A DNA stretch of 10,401 bases from Rubrobacter sp. (GCA_013815485.1 JACDGB010000034.1:1-10401), one strand, 5' to 3'. Numbered from the stretch's first letter, positions 1-7,976 are shown. The notes: generated by a model from the letters alone, not told the origin. Numbers and translations: made by a program.

Positions 1-1474
1 CCTTGACAACGGACATCCGGCTCCGGGCGGCCATCGAGCCGCTCGCGTCCACCACGAATAGGATAAGGTTCCCCTCCCGCCCCTCGCGCACGTTCTCCCG
101 GAAATCCTCCGAGTACATCACAAGCCTCTGATCACGCCTGCCCCGCGCTCTCTGATGCGGGGCCGCCGCCCGAATCGTGGCCGCCAGCGCGATGTCTCGC
201 GGCTCGTCTTTCGGTTCACGGTCGCCGACCGGATGCCCGAACTCCCCGAAGGATCGGCTCCGCCACCCGAGCGGACCTCCCTCTCCTTTGTCCGGAATCT
301 CGATACGGGCGGGCTCGAAGCTCGCCGAAGAGGAGTGCTTCTTCTCCCCCTTCCCCGACTTGTCCCCGGAGGCTTCCCGCGAACTCCTCGAACCGCCGCG
401 CTCATCGCCGCCATCTTCGGGTTCTTCGTGCCGCGCGTCCGGAGGGTCCGGCGGGTCTGGTTCGTCGTCGTCCGAGAGGGCATTCTCTAGTTCCTTCGGG
501 TCGAGGCCGGGGCTCTCGAAAGGCCCGCGACGGCGGCGGTGGGAGAGCGCGAGCAACGCGGCCCGCTTCGCGTCTTCCGTATCCACCGTATCCCGACCCT
601 CCCAGGCGGCGAGCGCACGGGCGGTCTTCGCCGTCACTATGTCCCCCCTGAGACCGTCCACCCCAAGCTCGGCGCACAGAGCGGAGATCCGGCGCAGTAC
701 GTCATCGGAGATGTGCGTCGAAGCCAGCCGCTCCCGAGCCACGCCCACGTTCGACGCGAGTTCCCCATCTGGTCCAGCCCATTTGCCCGCAAAGTCTTCG
801 GGATCGGCCTCGTAGTGAAGTCTGCGACGCACGACCTCGACGCGCTCGGCGGGGTCCGGGTTTCCAACTACCTCGACGGTTATTCCGAAGCGGTCCAGAA
901 GCTGAGGTCGAAGTTCACCCTCCTCCGGGTTCATCGTCCCGACCAGAATGAACCGCGAAGGGTGACGCACGCTCACCCCCTCGCGCTCGGCGTGGTTCGT
1001 GCCCATCGCCGCCACATCGAGGAGCAAGTCCACGAGATGATCCGAGAGCAAATTCACCTCATCAACGTACAGGATGCCCCGATGCGCCGCCGCCAGAAGC
1101 CCCGGCTCGAACGCCTTCTTTCCTTCAGACAATGCCTTCTCGAGGTCCAGCGTCCCGGTGAGCCGATCCGTGCTCGCCCCCACGGGCAACTCCACCAACC
1201 GAACCGACCGCTCCTCCAATGGCGAGTCCTCCGGGTGCGGCCCAGCCGGACACTCCGGGTTCGGCGATTCCGGATCGCAAGAATACGGACAACCCGCCAC
1301 GACCCGGATGAGCGGCAGCAACTTCGCCAACGCCCGCACCGCAGTGGACTTCGCCGTCCCCTTCTCCCCCCGCACCAGCACGCCCCCGACCTCCGGCGAG
1401 ACGGCGTTCAGAAGCAAAGCCAGCTTCAAGTCATCCTGGCCAACGATGGCGGAGAAGGGGTACGAAACCGTCAT
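1..1474 (-). CDS. chlID: Putative cobaltochelatase ChlI-ChlD fusion subunit, partial (3' end beyond left edge)
   Basis: This is a chelatase motor subunit that would work with CobN to insert Co2+ into the corrin ring using ATP. The frame is open from ATG 1474 to the window edge, giving 491 residues with no stop. An N-terminal AAA+ ChlI-like ATPase has Walker A GEKGTAKST (residues 36-44), Walker B ILYVDE (about 134-139) and a sensor-like stretch VGTMNPEEGELRPQLLDRF. A Pro/Asp/Glu/Ser-rich linker follows (about 330-450), as is typical between ChlI and ChlD parts. Then comes the start of a von Willebrand A domain with a MIDAS motif DASGS at residues 476-480. Family members of this fused type are roughly 650-700 aa, so an estimated 150-200 residues are missing. 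Cysteines at 62, 66 and 75 (CPYSC...C) lie in the insert after Walker A. Start choice: ATG with GGAG 10 nt upstream and family-like MTVSYPFSAIVGQ. It lies 79 nt after cobN on the same strand. A magnesium chelatase role is possible by homology, but the cobN/cobQ context argues for cobalt. Confidence 0.93.
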   Translation of the reverse strand, partial: MTVSYPFSAIVGQDDLKLALLLNAVSPEVGGVLVRGEKGTAKSTAVRALAKLLPLIRVVAGCPYSCDPESPNPECPAGPHPEDSPLEERSVRLVELPVGASTDRLTGTLDLEKALSEGKKAFEPGLLAAAHRGILYVDEVNLLSDHLVDLLLDVAAMGTNHAEREGVSVRHPSRFILVGTMNPEEGELRPQLLDRFGITVEVVGNPDPAERVEVVRRRLHYEADPEDFAGKWAGPDGELASNVGVARERLASTHISDDVLRRISALCAELGVDGLRGDIVTAKTARALAAWEGRDTVDTEDAKRAALLALSHRRRRGPFESPGLDPKELENALSDDDEPDPPDPPDARHEEPEDGGDERGGSRSSREASGDKSGKGEKKHSSSASFEPARIEIPDKGEGGPLGWRSRSFGEFGHPVGDREPKDEPRDIALAATIRAAAPHQRARGRRDQRLVMYSEDFRENVREGREGNLILFVVDASGSMAARSRMSVVK

Positions 1475-1493
1475 CGGCCACTGACTCCAGGGC

Positions 1494-1528
1494 GTTCGTG
1501 GGTCGTGGGTCGTGAGTCGTAGGTCGTA
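1494..1528. repeat. Heptanucleotide tandem repeat between cobN and chlID
   Basis: Five 7-base units run head to tail: gttcgtg, ggtcgtg, ggtcgtg, agtcgta, ggtcgta. Units 2 and 3 are identical, and all five share the core tcgt in the same phase. The array sits wholly in the 79-bp gap between the cobN stop and the chlID start. No transcription terminator is visible in this gap, so the repeat would lie within the operon mRNA, just upstream of the chlID ribosome binding site. Confidence 0.7.
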
Positions 1529-1553
1529 TTGCTTTTCCCGACTACCGGTTCTT

Positions 1554-4500
1554 TCACGTTCGTTCCTCCAACATTCCCTCGTTCTCCAGGTAAACCTGTT
1601 TCAGAGCTTCAAGGTCTTCGGGGTCCGGTTCCGCCCACAGACCACGTTCGGCTGCCTCCATCAGGCGTTCGGAGATGGCGCGCAGAGCCCACGGGTTGGA
1701 CTGTTGCATGAAGTCGCGCACGGACTCGTCGAGGACGTATTTCCTCGTCACGTCGCGGTACATCCAGTCCTCAACGACGCCTGCGGTGGCGTCGTAGCCG
1801 AAGAGATAGTCAACGGTGGCGGATAGCTCGAAGGCGCCCTTGTAGCCGTGGCGTTGCATGGCTTCGATCCACTTGGGATTCGCCACGCGGCTGCGGAAGA
1901 CGCGGCGCGCCTCTTCGTCCAGACCCCGCGTCTTCGGGCGCGCGGGATCGGCGGAGTCACCGATATAGGATTTCGGGTTGCGTCCGGTGAGGGCGCGGAC
2001 GGCGGCGATCATACCCCCGTGGTATTGGAAGTAGTCGTCGGAGTCGAAGAGGTCGTGCTCGCGGTTGTCCACGTTTTTTACCGCTACCTCAGTGCGCCGC
2101 AGGTTGTCCTCCATCGCCTCCCGCGCCTCGACGCCATCTAACCCTTTACCGTAGGCATAGCCTCCCCAGACAGCGTAGACTTCGGCCAGGTCCTCGTCAG
2201 AGCGCCAGTTGCGGGCGTCCATTAGTGGGAGGAGTCCGGCCCCGTATGCGCCGGGTTTCGAGCCGAAGATGCGGGTGGTGGCGCGGCGTTCGTCGGCTCC
2301 ACTAGCTTTCTCGTCGTCGGCGTGTTTTTTCACGAAGTTTTGTTCGAGGGGTTCGTCCAAACCGGCGACGGTGGTGAAGGCGTCGTCGAGGAGTGTGATC
2401 AGGCCCGGAAAAGCATCCCGGAAGAAGCCACTGATCCTGACCGTCACGTCTATCCGGGGCCGTCCAAGTTCTTCGAGCGGGACAACCTCCAACCCCGTCA
2501 CCCGCCGCGACTCCTCGTTCCAGATGGGCTTCATGCCGAGCAGAGCCAGTATCTCCGACACATCGTCGCCCTGCGTCCGCATCGCCGCCGTGCCCCACAC
2601 CACGATGCCAATGGTCTCAGGATAGCGTCCTTCTTCCTCCAGGTAGCGTCGCAGCAGGTCGTCAGCGAGCCTCTGACCGACCTCCCACGAGAGCGCGCTC
2701 GGCAGTGCCTTCGGGTCCACCGAATAGAAGTTGCGCCCCGTCGGAAGCACGTTTACGAGACCCCGCGTCGGGGAGCCGCTCGGACCAGCGGGCACGTACC
2801 CACCCCCGAGTCCGGCGATCAGGTTCCCCATCTCCTCCGGCGTCCGCATCAGGCGCGGCACGATCTCCTCGCACGCAAACCGCAACGACCGCTCCACGCC
2901 CGTATCCGCGACGCCCAGGGTATCTTTGCAGACCAATTCCGCAGCGTCCGCGTCCCAGCCGCGCTCCTCCAGACCAAGAAGAAGGGCTTGCTGCGCTTCC
3001 TCCAGCCGGTCGAGGAGGTCGGAGGCCGTGACGACCACGCCGGGGAAGTGGGAGACGAGATCCGGTGGTGCCTCCATCCTCATCCCGCCATTCTCCGCCA
3101 GAGATTTTTCGTTCAGTCCATAGGCGGCACCGATGGCGCGTCGCAGGCCGGGAATTTCGCCGGCGCCGAGGCGCGCTATCTGAGCGACGAGGTGGCGCAG
3201 GGGTTCGCCTTCGGGCGGCTCGCTGAGGACGTGGAGGCCGCCGCGGATGGGGAGATCCTTTATCTCGCAGAGGTAGCCGTCAATGTGGGTGATGAAGTCC
3301 GAGAACTCCTCGGGCTGCTCCTCGACGCCGAGGTCGCGGTGCAGTTCGGCGTCGCGCAGGGTCTCCCAGACTCGGGCTCTTATGGCGGGGAGCTTGGATG
3401 GATCGAGCGTCTCGACCTGGTAATACTCGTCCAGGAGTTGCTCCAGTTTCGCTAGGTCGTCGTAGGTCTCGGCGCGGGTCATCGGGGGAATGAGATGGTC
3501 CACCACCGTGGCGTGCGCCCGGCGCTTGGCCTGAGTCCCCTCGCCTGGGTCGTTGACGACGAACGGGTAGAAGAGCGGCACGTCCCGCAAGGCCGCGTCA
3601 GGGACGCACGAGGCGGAGATCCCGAGCGACTTGCCTGGCAGCCATTCGAGTGTGCCGTGCTTGCCGAGATGGATCACGGCGTCGGCCCCGAACTCTTCGA
3701 TCAGCCACCAGTAAGCCGCCAGGTAATGATGCGTCGGCGGTAGGTCCGGGTCATGGTACACAGCGATGGGGTTCTCCCCGAAGCCTCGCGGCGCCTGAAT
3801 GCCGACGAACACGTTGCCGAAACGGAGACCGGCCACGATCAACTCTTCCCCGTCCACGTACAACTCACCCGGTGGCGGTCCCCAATGCGCCTCGATGCTC
3901 TCTCGCAAGTCCTCCGGCAGCCTGGCGAACCACTCCGCGTAGCGTCCCGTGTCGAGGCGGCCCGCTGCGGAGACAAGCTGTTCTTCGGTCAAAAACTCCG
4001 GGTCGTGGCCTCCGGCGGCGATGAGCGAATGGATGAGCGCGTCTCCCTCGTCAGGCGTCCCTTCCACAGCGTAGCCTGCCTGCTTCATCTCTTCCAGCAG
4101 TTTCACTGCGCTCCTCGGGGTATCGAGGCCGACGGCGTTGCCGATCCGAGAGTGCTTTGTCGGGTAGTTCGAGAGGAGAATGGCGACTTTTTTCTCCGCG
4201 TTCGGCGTGAGTTCGAGGCTGGCGAAGCGGGTGGCGAGGCCCGCGACCCGGCGCGTGCGTTCGGGGTCGGCGCGGTACAAGGTGAGGGGCGCGCCGACCG
4301 GGGATTCGTCGCCGAGGCGTTCTTTGAAGGAGAAGGGAACGGAGATTATGCGCCCGTCGAACTCGGGGATGGCGACTTGCCAGGCTACGTCGAGCGGGGA
4401 GAGGCCGGCACCGGAGGCGAGCCACGTCTCGCGGGATGAGGTCGTGGAGATTCCCTGCACCACCGGGACACCGAGTTCCCTGAGCGCCGGTGCTTCCCAC

Positions 4501-5324
4501 TCCAGCCACTCTTCTGGCGAGCCCTCGCGGCGCATGTCTCCGGCGTTGGAACCGCCGCCCGCGAGCACGGTCGTCACCAACGACCCGACTCGATTTTTTA
4601 GGAGATCCAGGGCCGGAACGGACCCGTCTGTCTCCTGGCGGAGCGAGTAACAGTACACGGGCAAGGCGTTGGCGCCGGCCTCTTTCAGCGCCTCGACGAG
4701 CGCGTCCACGAAGGCCGTGTTTCCACCCATCCAGTGCGCCCGGTAGAAGACGACGCCGACGGTCGGCAGGTCCGGATCATGGTCCGAAACAAGCTCCTCC
4801 ACCGAAGACCCGTCCGGCAATCCCGGATGATAGATCCCGACCTCGGGCAGCTCCACAGGCGGCTCGAAACCGTAGCCTTCGAGCAGCACGGTGTCCGCGA
4901 CGAAGCGGAGCAAGTTGGCAGTGTTCGCAACGCCACCGTGGCGAAGATACTCGAACGCCTCGGCCACGGTCCCCGCCGCAACGGTGGAGGCGGCGGTCAG
5001 CTCCGCGTCGGGTCCGGCCTCCCCCCCGAAGGCGAGCAACGGAATATCCTGTTCCCGGCAGCGGCGACGGAGATCATCGAATCCTTCGGGCCAGGCTTGC
5101 CTTCCGCCGAGAAGGCGCACCATCACGGCCCGCGCTTCGGGCAACGTCTCTTCGAGGAACGACGCCGGATCCTCCAGGTTGGCCGGGTTGGCGCACAGGA
5201 TTTCGGGAAAGTCATCGGGCAGAAACTCCGTGGCTTTCGCGGAGGCCAGGATCTCGGTGTCGGCGGTGGTTATGAAAAGCAGCTTTGCTGCTTTTCGCCG
5301 GTCGGCTTTCAGCTTGTCAGCCAT
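1554..5324 (-). CDS. cobN: Cobaltochelatase subunit CobN
   Basis: CobN is the large, porphyrin-binding subunit that catalyses ATP-dependent cobalt insertion into hydrogenobyrinic acid a,c-diamide in the aerobic cobalamin pathway, acting with AAA+/VWA partner subunits in the cytoplasm. The 1256-aa product is normal length for CobN. Landmarks are the CobN/BchH signature HLGKHGTLEWLPGK (residues 552-565), the WGTAAMRTQGDD block (about 910-921), RISGFFRDAFPG (about 964-975), IFGSKPGAYGAG (about 1019-1030) and DSDDYFQYHGGM near 1094-1105. The reading frame is intact throughout. Start: the codons TTG (5327-5325) and ATG (5324-5322) are adjacent. AGGAG at 5334-5338 lies 9 nt before ATG and 6 nt before TTG. 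ATG is preferred, and it overlaps the cobQ TGA as TGATG, implying translational coupling. It lies upstream of the ChlI-ChlD fusion, which supplies the motor subunits here instead of CobS/CobT. Confidence 0.97.
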   Translation of the reverse strand: MADKLKADRRKAAKLLFITTADTEILASAKATEFLPDDFPEILCANPANLEDPASFLEETLPEARAVMVRLLGGRQAWPEGFDDLRRRCREQDIPLLAFGGEAGPDAELTAASTVAAGTVAEAFEYLRHGGVANTANLLRFVADTVLLEGYGFEPPVELPEVGIYHPGLPDGSSVEELVSDHDPDLPTVGVVFYRAHWMGGNTAFVDALVEALKEAGANALPVYCYSLRQETDGSVPALDLLKNRVGSLVTTVLAGGGSNAGDMRREGSPEEWLEWEAPALRELGVPVVQGISTTSSRETWLASGAGLSPLDVAWQVAIPEFDGRIISVPFSFKERLGDESPVGAPLTLYRADPERTRRVAGLATRFASLELTPNAEKKVAILLSNYPTKHSRIGNAVGLDTPRSAVKLLEEMKQAGYAVEGTPDEGDALIHSLIAAGGHDPEFLTEEQLVSAAGRLDTGRYAEWFARLPEDLRESIEAHWGPPPGELYVDGEELIVAGLRFGNVFVGIQAPRGFGENPIAVYHDPDLPPTHHYLAAYWWLIEEFGADAVIHLGKHGTLEWLPGKSLGISASCVPDAALRDVPLFYPFVVNDPGEGTQAKRRAHATVVDHLIPPMTRAETYDDLAKLEQLLDEYYQVETLDPSKLPAIRARVWETLRDAELHRDLGVEEQPEEFSDFITHIDGYLCEIKDLPIRGGLHVLSEPPEGEPLRHLVAQIARLGAGEIPGLRRAIGAAYGLNEKSLAENGGMRMEAPPDLVSHFPGVVVTASDLLDRLEEAQQALLLGLEERGWDADAAELVCKDTLGVADTGVERSLRFACEEIVPRLMRTPEEMGNLIAGLGGGYVPAGPSGSPTRGLVNVLPTGRNFYSVDPKALPSALSWEVGQRLADDLLRRYLEEEGRYPETIGIVVWGTAAMRTQGDDVSEILALLGMKPIWNEESRRVTGLEVVPLEELGRPRIDVTVRISGFFRDAFPGLITLLDDAFTTVAGLDEPLEQNFVKKHADDEKASGADERRATTRIFGSKPGAYGAGLLPLMDARNWRSDEDLAEVYAVWGGYAYGKGLDGVEAREAMEDNLRRTEVAVKNVDNREHDLFDSDDYFQYHGGMIAAVRALTGRNPKSYIGDSADPARPKTRGLDEEARRVFRSRVANPKWIEAMQRHGYKGAFELSATVDYLFGYDATAGVVEDWMYRDVTRKYVLDESVRDFMQQSNPWALRAISERLMEAAERGLWAEPDPEDLEALKQVYLENEGMLEERT

Positions 5325-6988
5325 CAACTTTCGCTCCTGTGCTCATCACTGCCAACCACCGTAAACGCAGCCGGAGTGGGCACCGGTACTCCGCCGCATC
5401 CACCGGCATCGGGATTCGTGTTGCGGATAGCGGCGTCGCTGCCATCCGCGCATTGCTGACGGCTGACGGCTGAAATCTGACTGCTGATCACAGGCAGGTC
5501 CCGAGGTGGCCCGCCGGAGATCAGACGCAACAGCGCATCGCGGTCGATGTTCTCCGCGACGAGGTCCCCGAGCTTCTCTAACTGCGCCTCGCGGGCGGCG
5601 GCGAACGATTCGTCCCCCGGAACCCAGTCAAGGCCGCGTTCTCCGGCTACCCACTTCAGCAGCGCTCGTCGGAACCCGTCCGACTCCATTACGCCGTGCC
5701 AGGACGTGCCGAGGGTGGAACCAATCCGGCAGCCCTCCGGCTCGCCGTTTTCGTCTTCGAACAGAGGCTCGCCGCCGAGACGATGGACGCGACCATGACG
5801 GATCTCATATCCAGATACCGGCTCGTCCTCGAATGCTGGAGCTCGTCCATCAGGGCGGGATAGAAGTTTCTCATCGTTGAAGATCGTCTCAACCCGCAGG
5901 AGGCCGAGACCAGAGACCTCGCGCTCCGCGCTTTCGATGCCATCCGGGTCAGCGATACGATGGCCGAGCATCTGGTAGCCGCCGCAGATCCCAAGCGTCG
6001 GGAGACCCCGGCGGGCTCGGTCGGCGAAGGCGCGGTCGCGGCCGCGGGACCGGAGGAGATTCAGGTCGGCGACTGTGGCTTTGGTGCCGGGGAGGACGGC
6101 AAGATCTGCGGCCCGCAACTCCTCCGCCGACTCGGTGAAGCGCACCTCGACACCGGGCTCGTGGGCGAGGGCGTCGAGGTCGGTGAAGTTGCTGATGCGC
6201 CCGAGCCGCGCAACCGCCACCCGGATAACGTTCCTCCCGAGCGCGGGCTTCACCGGACGCGGCGCGTCGAGCGCGAGCGAATCCTCCCCATCGAGCCCGA
6301 GCCCTCCAACAAAGGGCAATGTACCGAAGAAAGGCCGTCCGGTCAGGACACGGAGCGTCTCCAGCCCCGGCGCCAGGACCGCCGGATCGCCCCGGAACTT
6401 GTTGACGAGGAAGCCCGCGACGAGCGCCTGATCCTCTGCGCCGAGCAACGCGAGCGTCCCGAAAAGGCTGGCGAAGAGGCCGCCCCGGTCTATGTCCCCG
6501 ACCAGGACCACCGGCAGACTCGCCGCCCGCGCAAGGCCCATGTTGGCGAGGTCGTTCTCCCGAAGGTTGATCTCCGCCGGACTCCCAGCCCCCTCGCAAA
6601 TCACCACATCGAAACGCCGCCGCAAATCCTCGAAAGACTCCATTACCACCGGCATGAGACTCCGCTTCATCCCCTGGTAACTCCTCGCTCCCGCCATCGC
6701 CCACGGTTTACCGCGCACGATAACCTGAGTCTGACGTTCACTCGAAGGTTTAAGGAGGACCGGGTTCATGGCGGCTTCGGGTTCGACGCGGGCCGCGGCG
6801 GCCTGCATGGCCTGGGCGCGGCCGATCTCCGCGCCATCCCGCGTGACGAACGAGTTGAGCGCCATGTTCTGGGCCTTGAACGGCGCGACGTTCAAGCCTT
6901 CGCGGGTTAGGAAGCGGCAGATGCCGGCTGAGATTACAGTCTTCCCCGCGTCCGAGTGCGTGCCAGCGACGAGCAAAGATCCTCTCAT
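5324..6988 (-). CDS. cobQ: Cobyric acid synthase CobQ with abnormal C-terminal extension
   Basis: CobQ amidates the b, d, e and g side chains of adenosylcobyrinic acid a,c-diamide, using glutamine and ATP, to give adenosylcobyric acid. The 554-aa product has an N-terminal dethiobiotin-synthetase-like ATPase domain with the nucleotide loop GTHSDAGKT (9-17) and FKAQNMALNS (37-46). CEGAGSPAEINL is at 131-142 and VGDIDRGG at 163-170. The C-terminal class I-like glutamine amidotransferase domain carries the nucleophile Cys335 (LGICGGYQMLG) and catalytic-type His431 (GTSWHGVMESDGFR). The family fold should end near residue 490 (DALLRLI). The last roughly 60 residues look like read-through of former intergenic DNA, and residues 500-512 are encoded by a heptamer repeat. 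The start ATG follows an in-frame TAG upstream and gives the canonical MRGSLLVAGT. The nearest GGAG is 20 nt away, so initiation may be weak or coupled to cbtA, 40 nt upstream. Function should be retained because both active domains are intact. Confidence 0.96.
   Translation of the reverse strand: MRGSLLVAGTHSDAGKTVISAGICRFLTREGLNVAPFKAQNMALNSFVTRDGAEIGRAQAMQAAAARVEPEAAMNPVLLKPSSERQTQVIVRGKPWAMAGARSYQGMKRSLMPVVMESFEDLRRRFDVVICEGAGSPAEINLRENDLANMGLARAASLPVVLVGDIDRGGLFASLFGTLALLGAEDQALVAGFLVNKFRGDPAVLAPGLETLRVLTGRPFFGTLPFVGGLGLDGEDSLALDAPRPVKPALGRNVIRVAVARLGRISNFTDLDALAHEPGVEVRFTESAEELRAADLAVLPGTKATVADLNLLRSRGRDRAFADRARRGLPTLGICGGYQMLGHRIADPDGIESAEREVSGLGLLRVETIFNDEKLLSRPDGRAPAFEDEPVSGYEIRHGRVHRLGGEPLFEDENGEPEGCRIGSTLGTSWHGVMESDGFRRALLKWVAGERGLDWVPGDESFAAAREAQLEKLGDLVAENIDRDALLRLISGGPPRDLPVISSQISAVSRQQCADGSDAAIRNTNPDAGGCGGVPVPTPAAFTVVGSDEHRSES
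5334..5338 (-). promoter_or_regulatory. Ribosome binding site of cobN, inside the cobQ 3' end
   Basis: AGGAG on the minus strand lies 9 nt upstream of the cobN ATG and 6 nt upstream of an in-frame TTG directly before it. It is embedded in the last codons of cobQ. Together with the TGATG stop/start overlap it supports coupled translation of CobQ and CobN. It does not settle ATG versus TTG by spacing alone. Confidence 0.6.
5372..5393. repeat. Inverted repeat (hairpin) in the cobQ tail
   Basis: CGGAGT (5372-5377) and ACTCCG (5388-5393) are perfect complements separated by 10 bases that include the palindrome ACCGGT. It is transcribed in the operon about 50 nt before the cobN start, within the non-conserved cobQ C-terminal extension. 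No T-tract follows on the transcribed strand, so it is not a convincing terminator. It may be an mRNA structure inherited from a former intergenic region. Confidence 0.4.
5455..5489. repeat. Heptanucleotide tandem repeat inside the cobQ 3' end
   Basis: Five 7-base units, gctgacg, gctgacg, gctgaaa, tctgact, gctgatc, keep a shared ctga core in phase. Read on the minus strand in the cobQ frame they encode residues 500-512 (VISSQISAVSRQQ). This lies just past the end of the conserved CobQ domain, so it is probably an intergenic repeat that became coding after loss of the original stop. Confidence 0.65.
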
Positions 6989-7008
6989 GGCCGCTCTTTG
7001 TCGCTACG

Positions 7009-7020
7009 CTCCGGGGAGTC
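7009..7020 (-). repeat. 12-bp repeat copy 1 upstream of cobQ
   Basis: GACTCCCCGGAG on the minus strand is identical to the copy at 7757-7768 ahead of cbtA. It contains GGAG, and its halves CTCC/GGAG are self-complementary. A second gactccc unit directly precedes it (7014-7027 holds two gggagtc heptamers on the plus strand). Here the GGAG is 20 nt from the cobQ ATG, too far for a normal Shine-Dalgarno. Confidence 0.5.
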
Positions 7021-7028
7021 GGGAGTCA

Positions 7029-7748
7029 TCATGCTGGTTGTTCTCTACGTTTTGGTTCGGCGTTCGCGCGCTCCGAAAGCAGTCCGAACAGAACCCCGAT
7101 CCCGGCCCACAGCACCGCCTGCGTCCCGAGCGCGGCGAGCCGGAAGCTCCACAAGAGTCCAGCCGGGAAATCCTCCGCCGGAGGCACGGCGGGTAGGGCG
7201 AGGAACACCGCCACCACCATGACGGCTAGCCCGATCCCCACCGACAAGCGACGTACCGGGGCACTCATTCCGCGCTCTCGCAGGGTTCGGGACAACTGCC
7301 AGGCGGCTAAGATCGCCAGGAGCGAGAGGCCGATCAGGGCGAAGTAGGCTATGGTGCGCGCGCCGATGGTTTCCGGGTCGCCGACTGATGGCGGGTTGGC
7401 CGGGTATTTGAGGGCGGGGATCAGGACCATCCCACAAAACACCGCGCCCGCCAGGGAGACGCTGCGGATGAGGTCTCGCCGCGAGGACAGCCGTTCCCGG
7501 AAGTACGCGAAAGCGAGCCCGAAGATCCCACCCGCCGTCGCCCCCGAGAGCCCGGTGGCGAAGAATAGGCCGACCTTCTGCGTGCCCCGTGAGAAGATCT
7601 CTTCCTCGTGGTGGCCGCCCGCCGATGCTTCTTCGATGGCGATAGCCCGGTCGAGCGCGGACTCGCCCACGAAGAAGGCGAAGAGTCCAGCGAGCAGACC
7701 GGCCATCAGCCCGGCGGCCAGCCCGCGGCGCAGGTATGCCGCTATCAT
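7029..7748 (-). CDS. cbtA: CbtA family protein, proposed cobalt transporter subunit
   Basis: CbtA is a membrane protein family proposed, from B12-riboswitch-linked gene neighbourhoods, to take up cobalt together with CbtB. The transport mechanism is not established. The 239-aa product has about six hydrophobic segments (roughly residues 9-28, 59-82, 95-113, 132-150, 168-186 and 205-224). Family-typical features are VGESALDRAIAIEE (27-40), a hydrophilic His/Glu-rich stretch GGHHEEE (44-50), SRGTQKVGLF (53-62) and the loop KYPANPPSVGDPETI (114-128). The His/Glu cluster is a plausible metal-binding site (inference). Start ATG 7748 has GGAG 8 nt upstream, and the gene begins 19 nt after the cbtB stop. 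It lies downstream of a cobalamin riboswitch and upstream of cobQ, which supports a cobalt role. Confidence 0.93.
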   Translation of the reverse strand: MIAAYLRRGLAAGLMAGLLAGLFAFFVGESALDRAIAIEEASAGGHHEEEIFSRGTQKVGLFFATGLSGATAGGIFGLAFAYFRERLSSRRDLIRSVSLAGAVFCGMVLIPALKYPANPPSVGDPETIGARTIAYFALIGLSLLAILAAWQLSRTLRERGMSAPVRRLSVGIGLAVMVVAVFLALPAVPPAEDFPAGLLWSFRLAALGTQAVLWAGIGVLFGLLSERANAEPKRREQPA

Positions 7749-7756
7749 TTATTAAT

Positions 7757-7768
7757 CTCCGGGGAGTC
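7757..7768 (-). promoter_or_regulatory. 12-bp repeat copy 2 containing the cbtA ribosome binding site
   Basis: GACTCCCCGGAG on the minus strand matches the 12-mer before cobQ exactly. Here its GGAG is 8 nt from the cbtA ATG and is a good Shine-Dalgarno. The motif begins at the last base of the cbtB stop codon. The CTCC half could pair with GGAG and mask it. Confidence 0.5.
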
Positions 7769-7971
7769 TAGTGGCAGGGGACGCCGAGGAGGTGCCGCCC
7801 GTCGTGGGCGAACTCGTGCAGGTAATCGAAGGTGCCGGCTGTCTCGCCGAGGAGCGGCGCGAGCAATGCTCCGCTGGCTGAGAGAAGCACGAAGAGCGTG
7901 AGCAAAAGTAGCGTCAGGGCCATCCAGCTCCAGAACGGCGGGGACGGGTGATGCGCGAGCCTCTTCTCCAT
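7768..7971 (-). CDS. cbtB: CbtB family protein, small cobalt-transport partner
   Basis: The 67-aa protein has one transmembrane segment (about residues 13-40) and the diagnostic CbtB C-terminus, HEFAHDGRH followed by LLGVPCH (52-67). Four His and one Cys at the end make a likely cobalt-binding site. CbtB proteins are usually about 60 aa, so this is full length. Start choice: ATG 7971 with a strong AAGGAGG (7977-7983) 5 nt upstream. An in-frame upstream ATG at 8013 would add 14 charged residues but has no ribosome binding site and begins at the base of the riboswitch. It is the first gene after the cobalamin riboswitch and lies 19 nt before cbtA. Confidence 0.92.
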   Translation of the reverse strand: MEKRLAHHPSPPFWSWMALTLLLLTLFVLLSASGALLAPLLGETAGTFDYLHEFAHDGRHLLGVPCH

Positions 7972-7976
7972 CGGAA

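Noticed and set aside
155..1522. Overlapping plus-strand ORFs of 111, 212 and 327 aa
   Set aside because: They are Arg/Ser/Pro-rich shadows of the minus-strand ChlI-ChlD gene, whose frame carries Walker A, Walker B and MIDAS motifs.
2322..3455. 377-aa plus-strand ORF opposite cobN
   Set aside because: Antisense frame of an intact, motif-bearing CobN. Long antisense ORFs are expected at this G+C, and it shows no recognisable domain.
4490..5459. Plus-strand ORFs of 241 and 261 aa opposite the cobN 5' part
   Set aside because: Arg/Pro-rich low-complexity shadows without a domain; the minus-strand CobN frame is clearly coding.
5960..6910. 316-aa plus-strand ORF opposite cobQ
   Set aside because: Shadow of CobQ, which has complete catalytic motifs on the minus strand.
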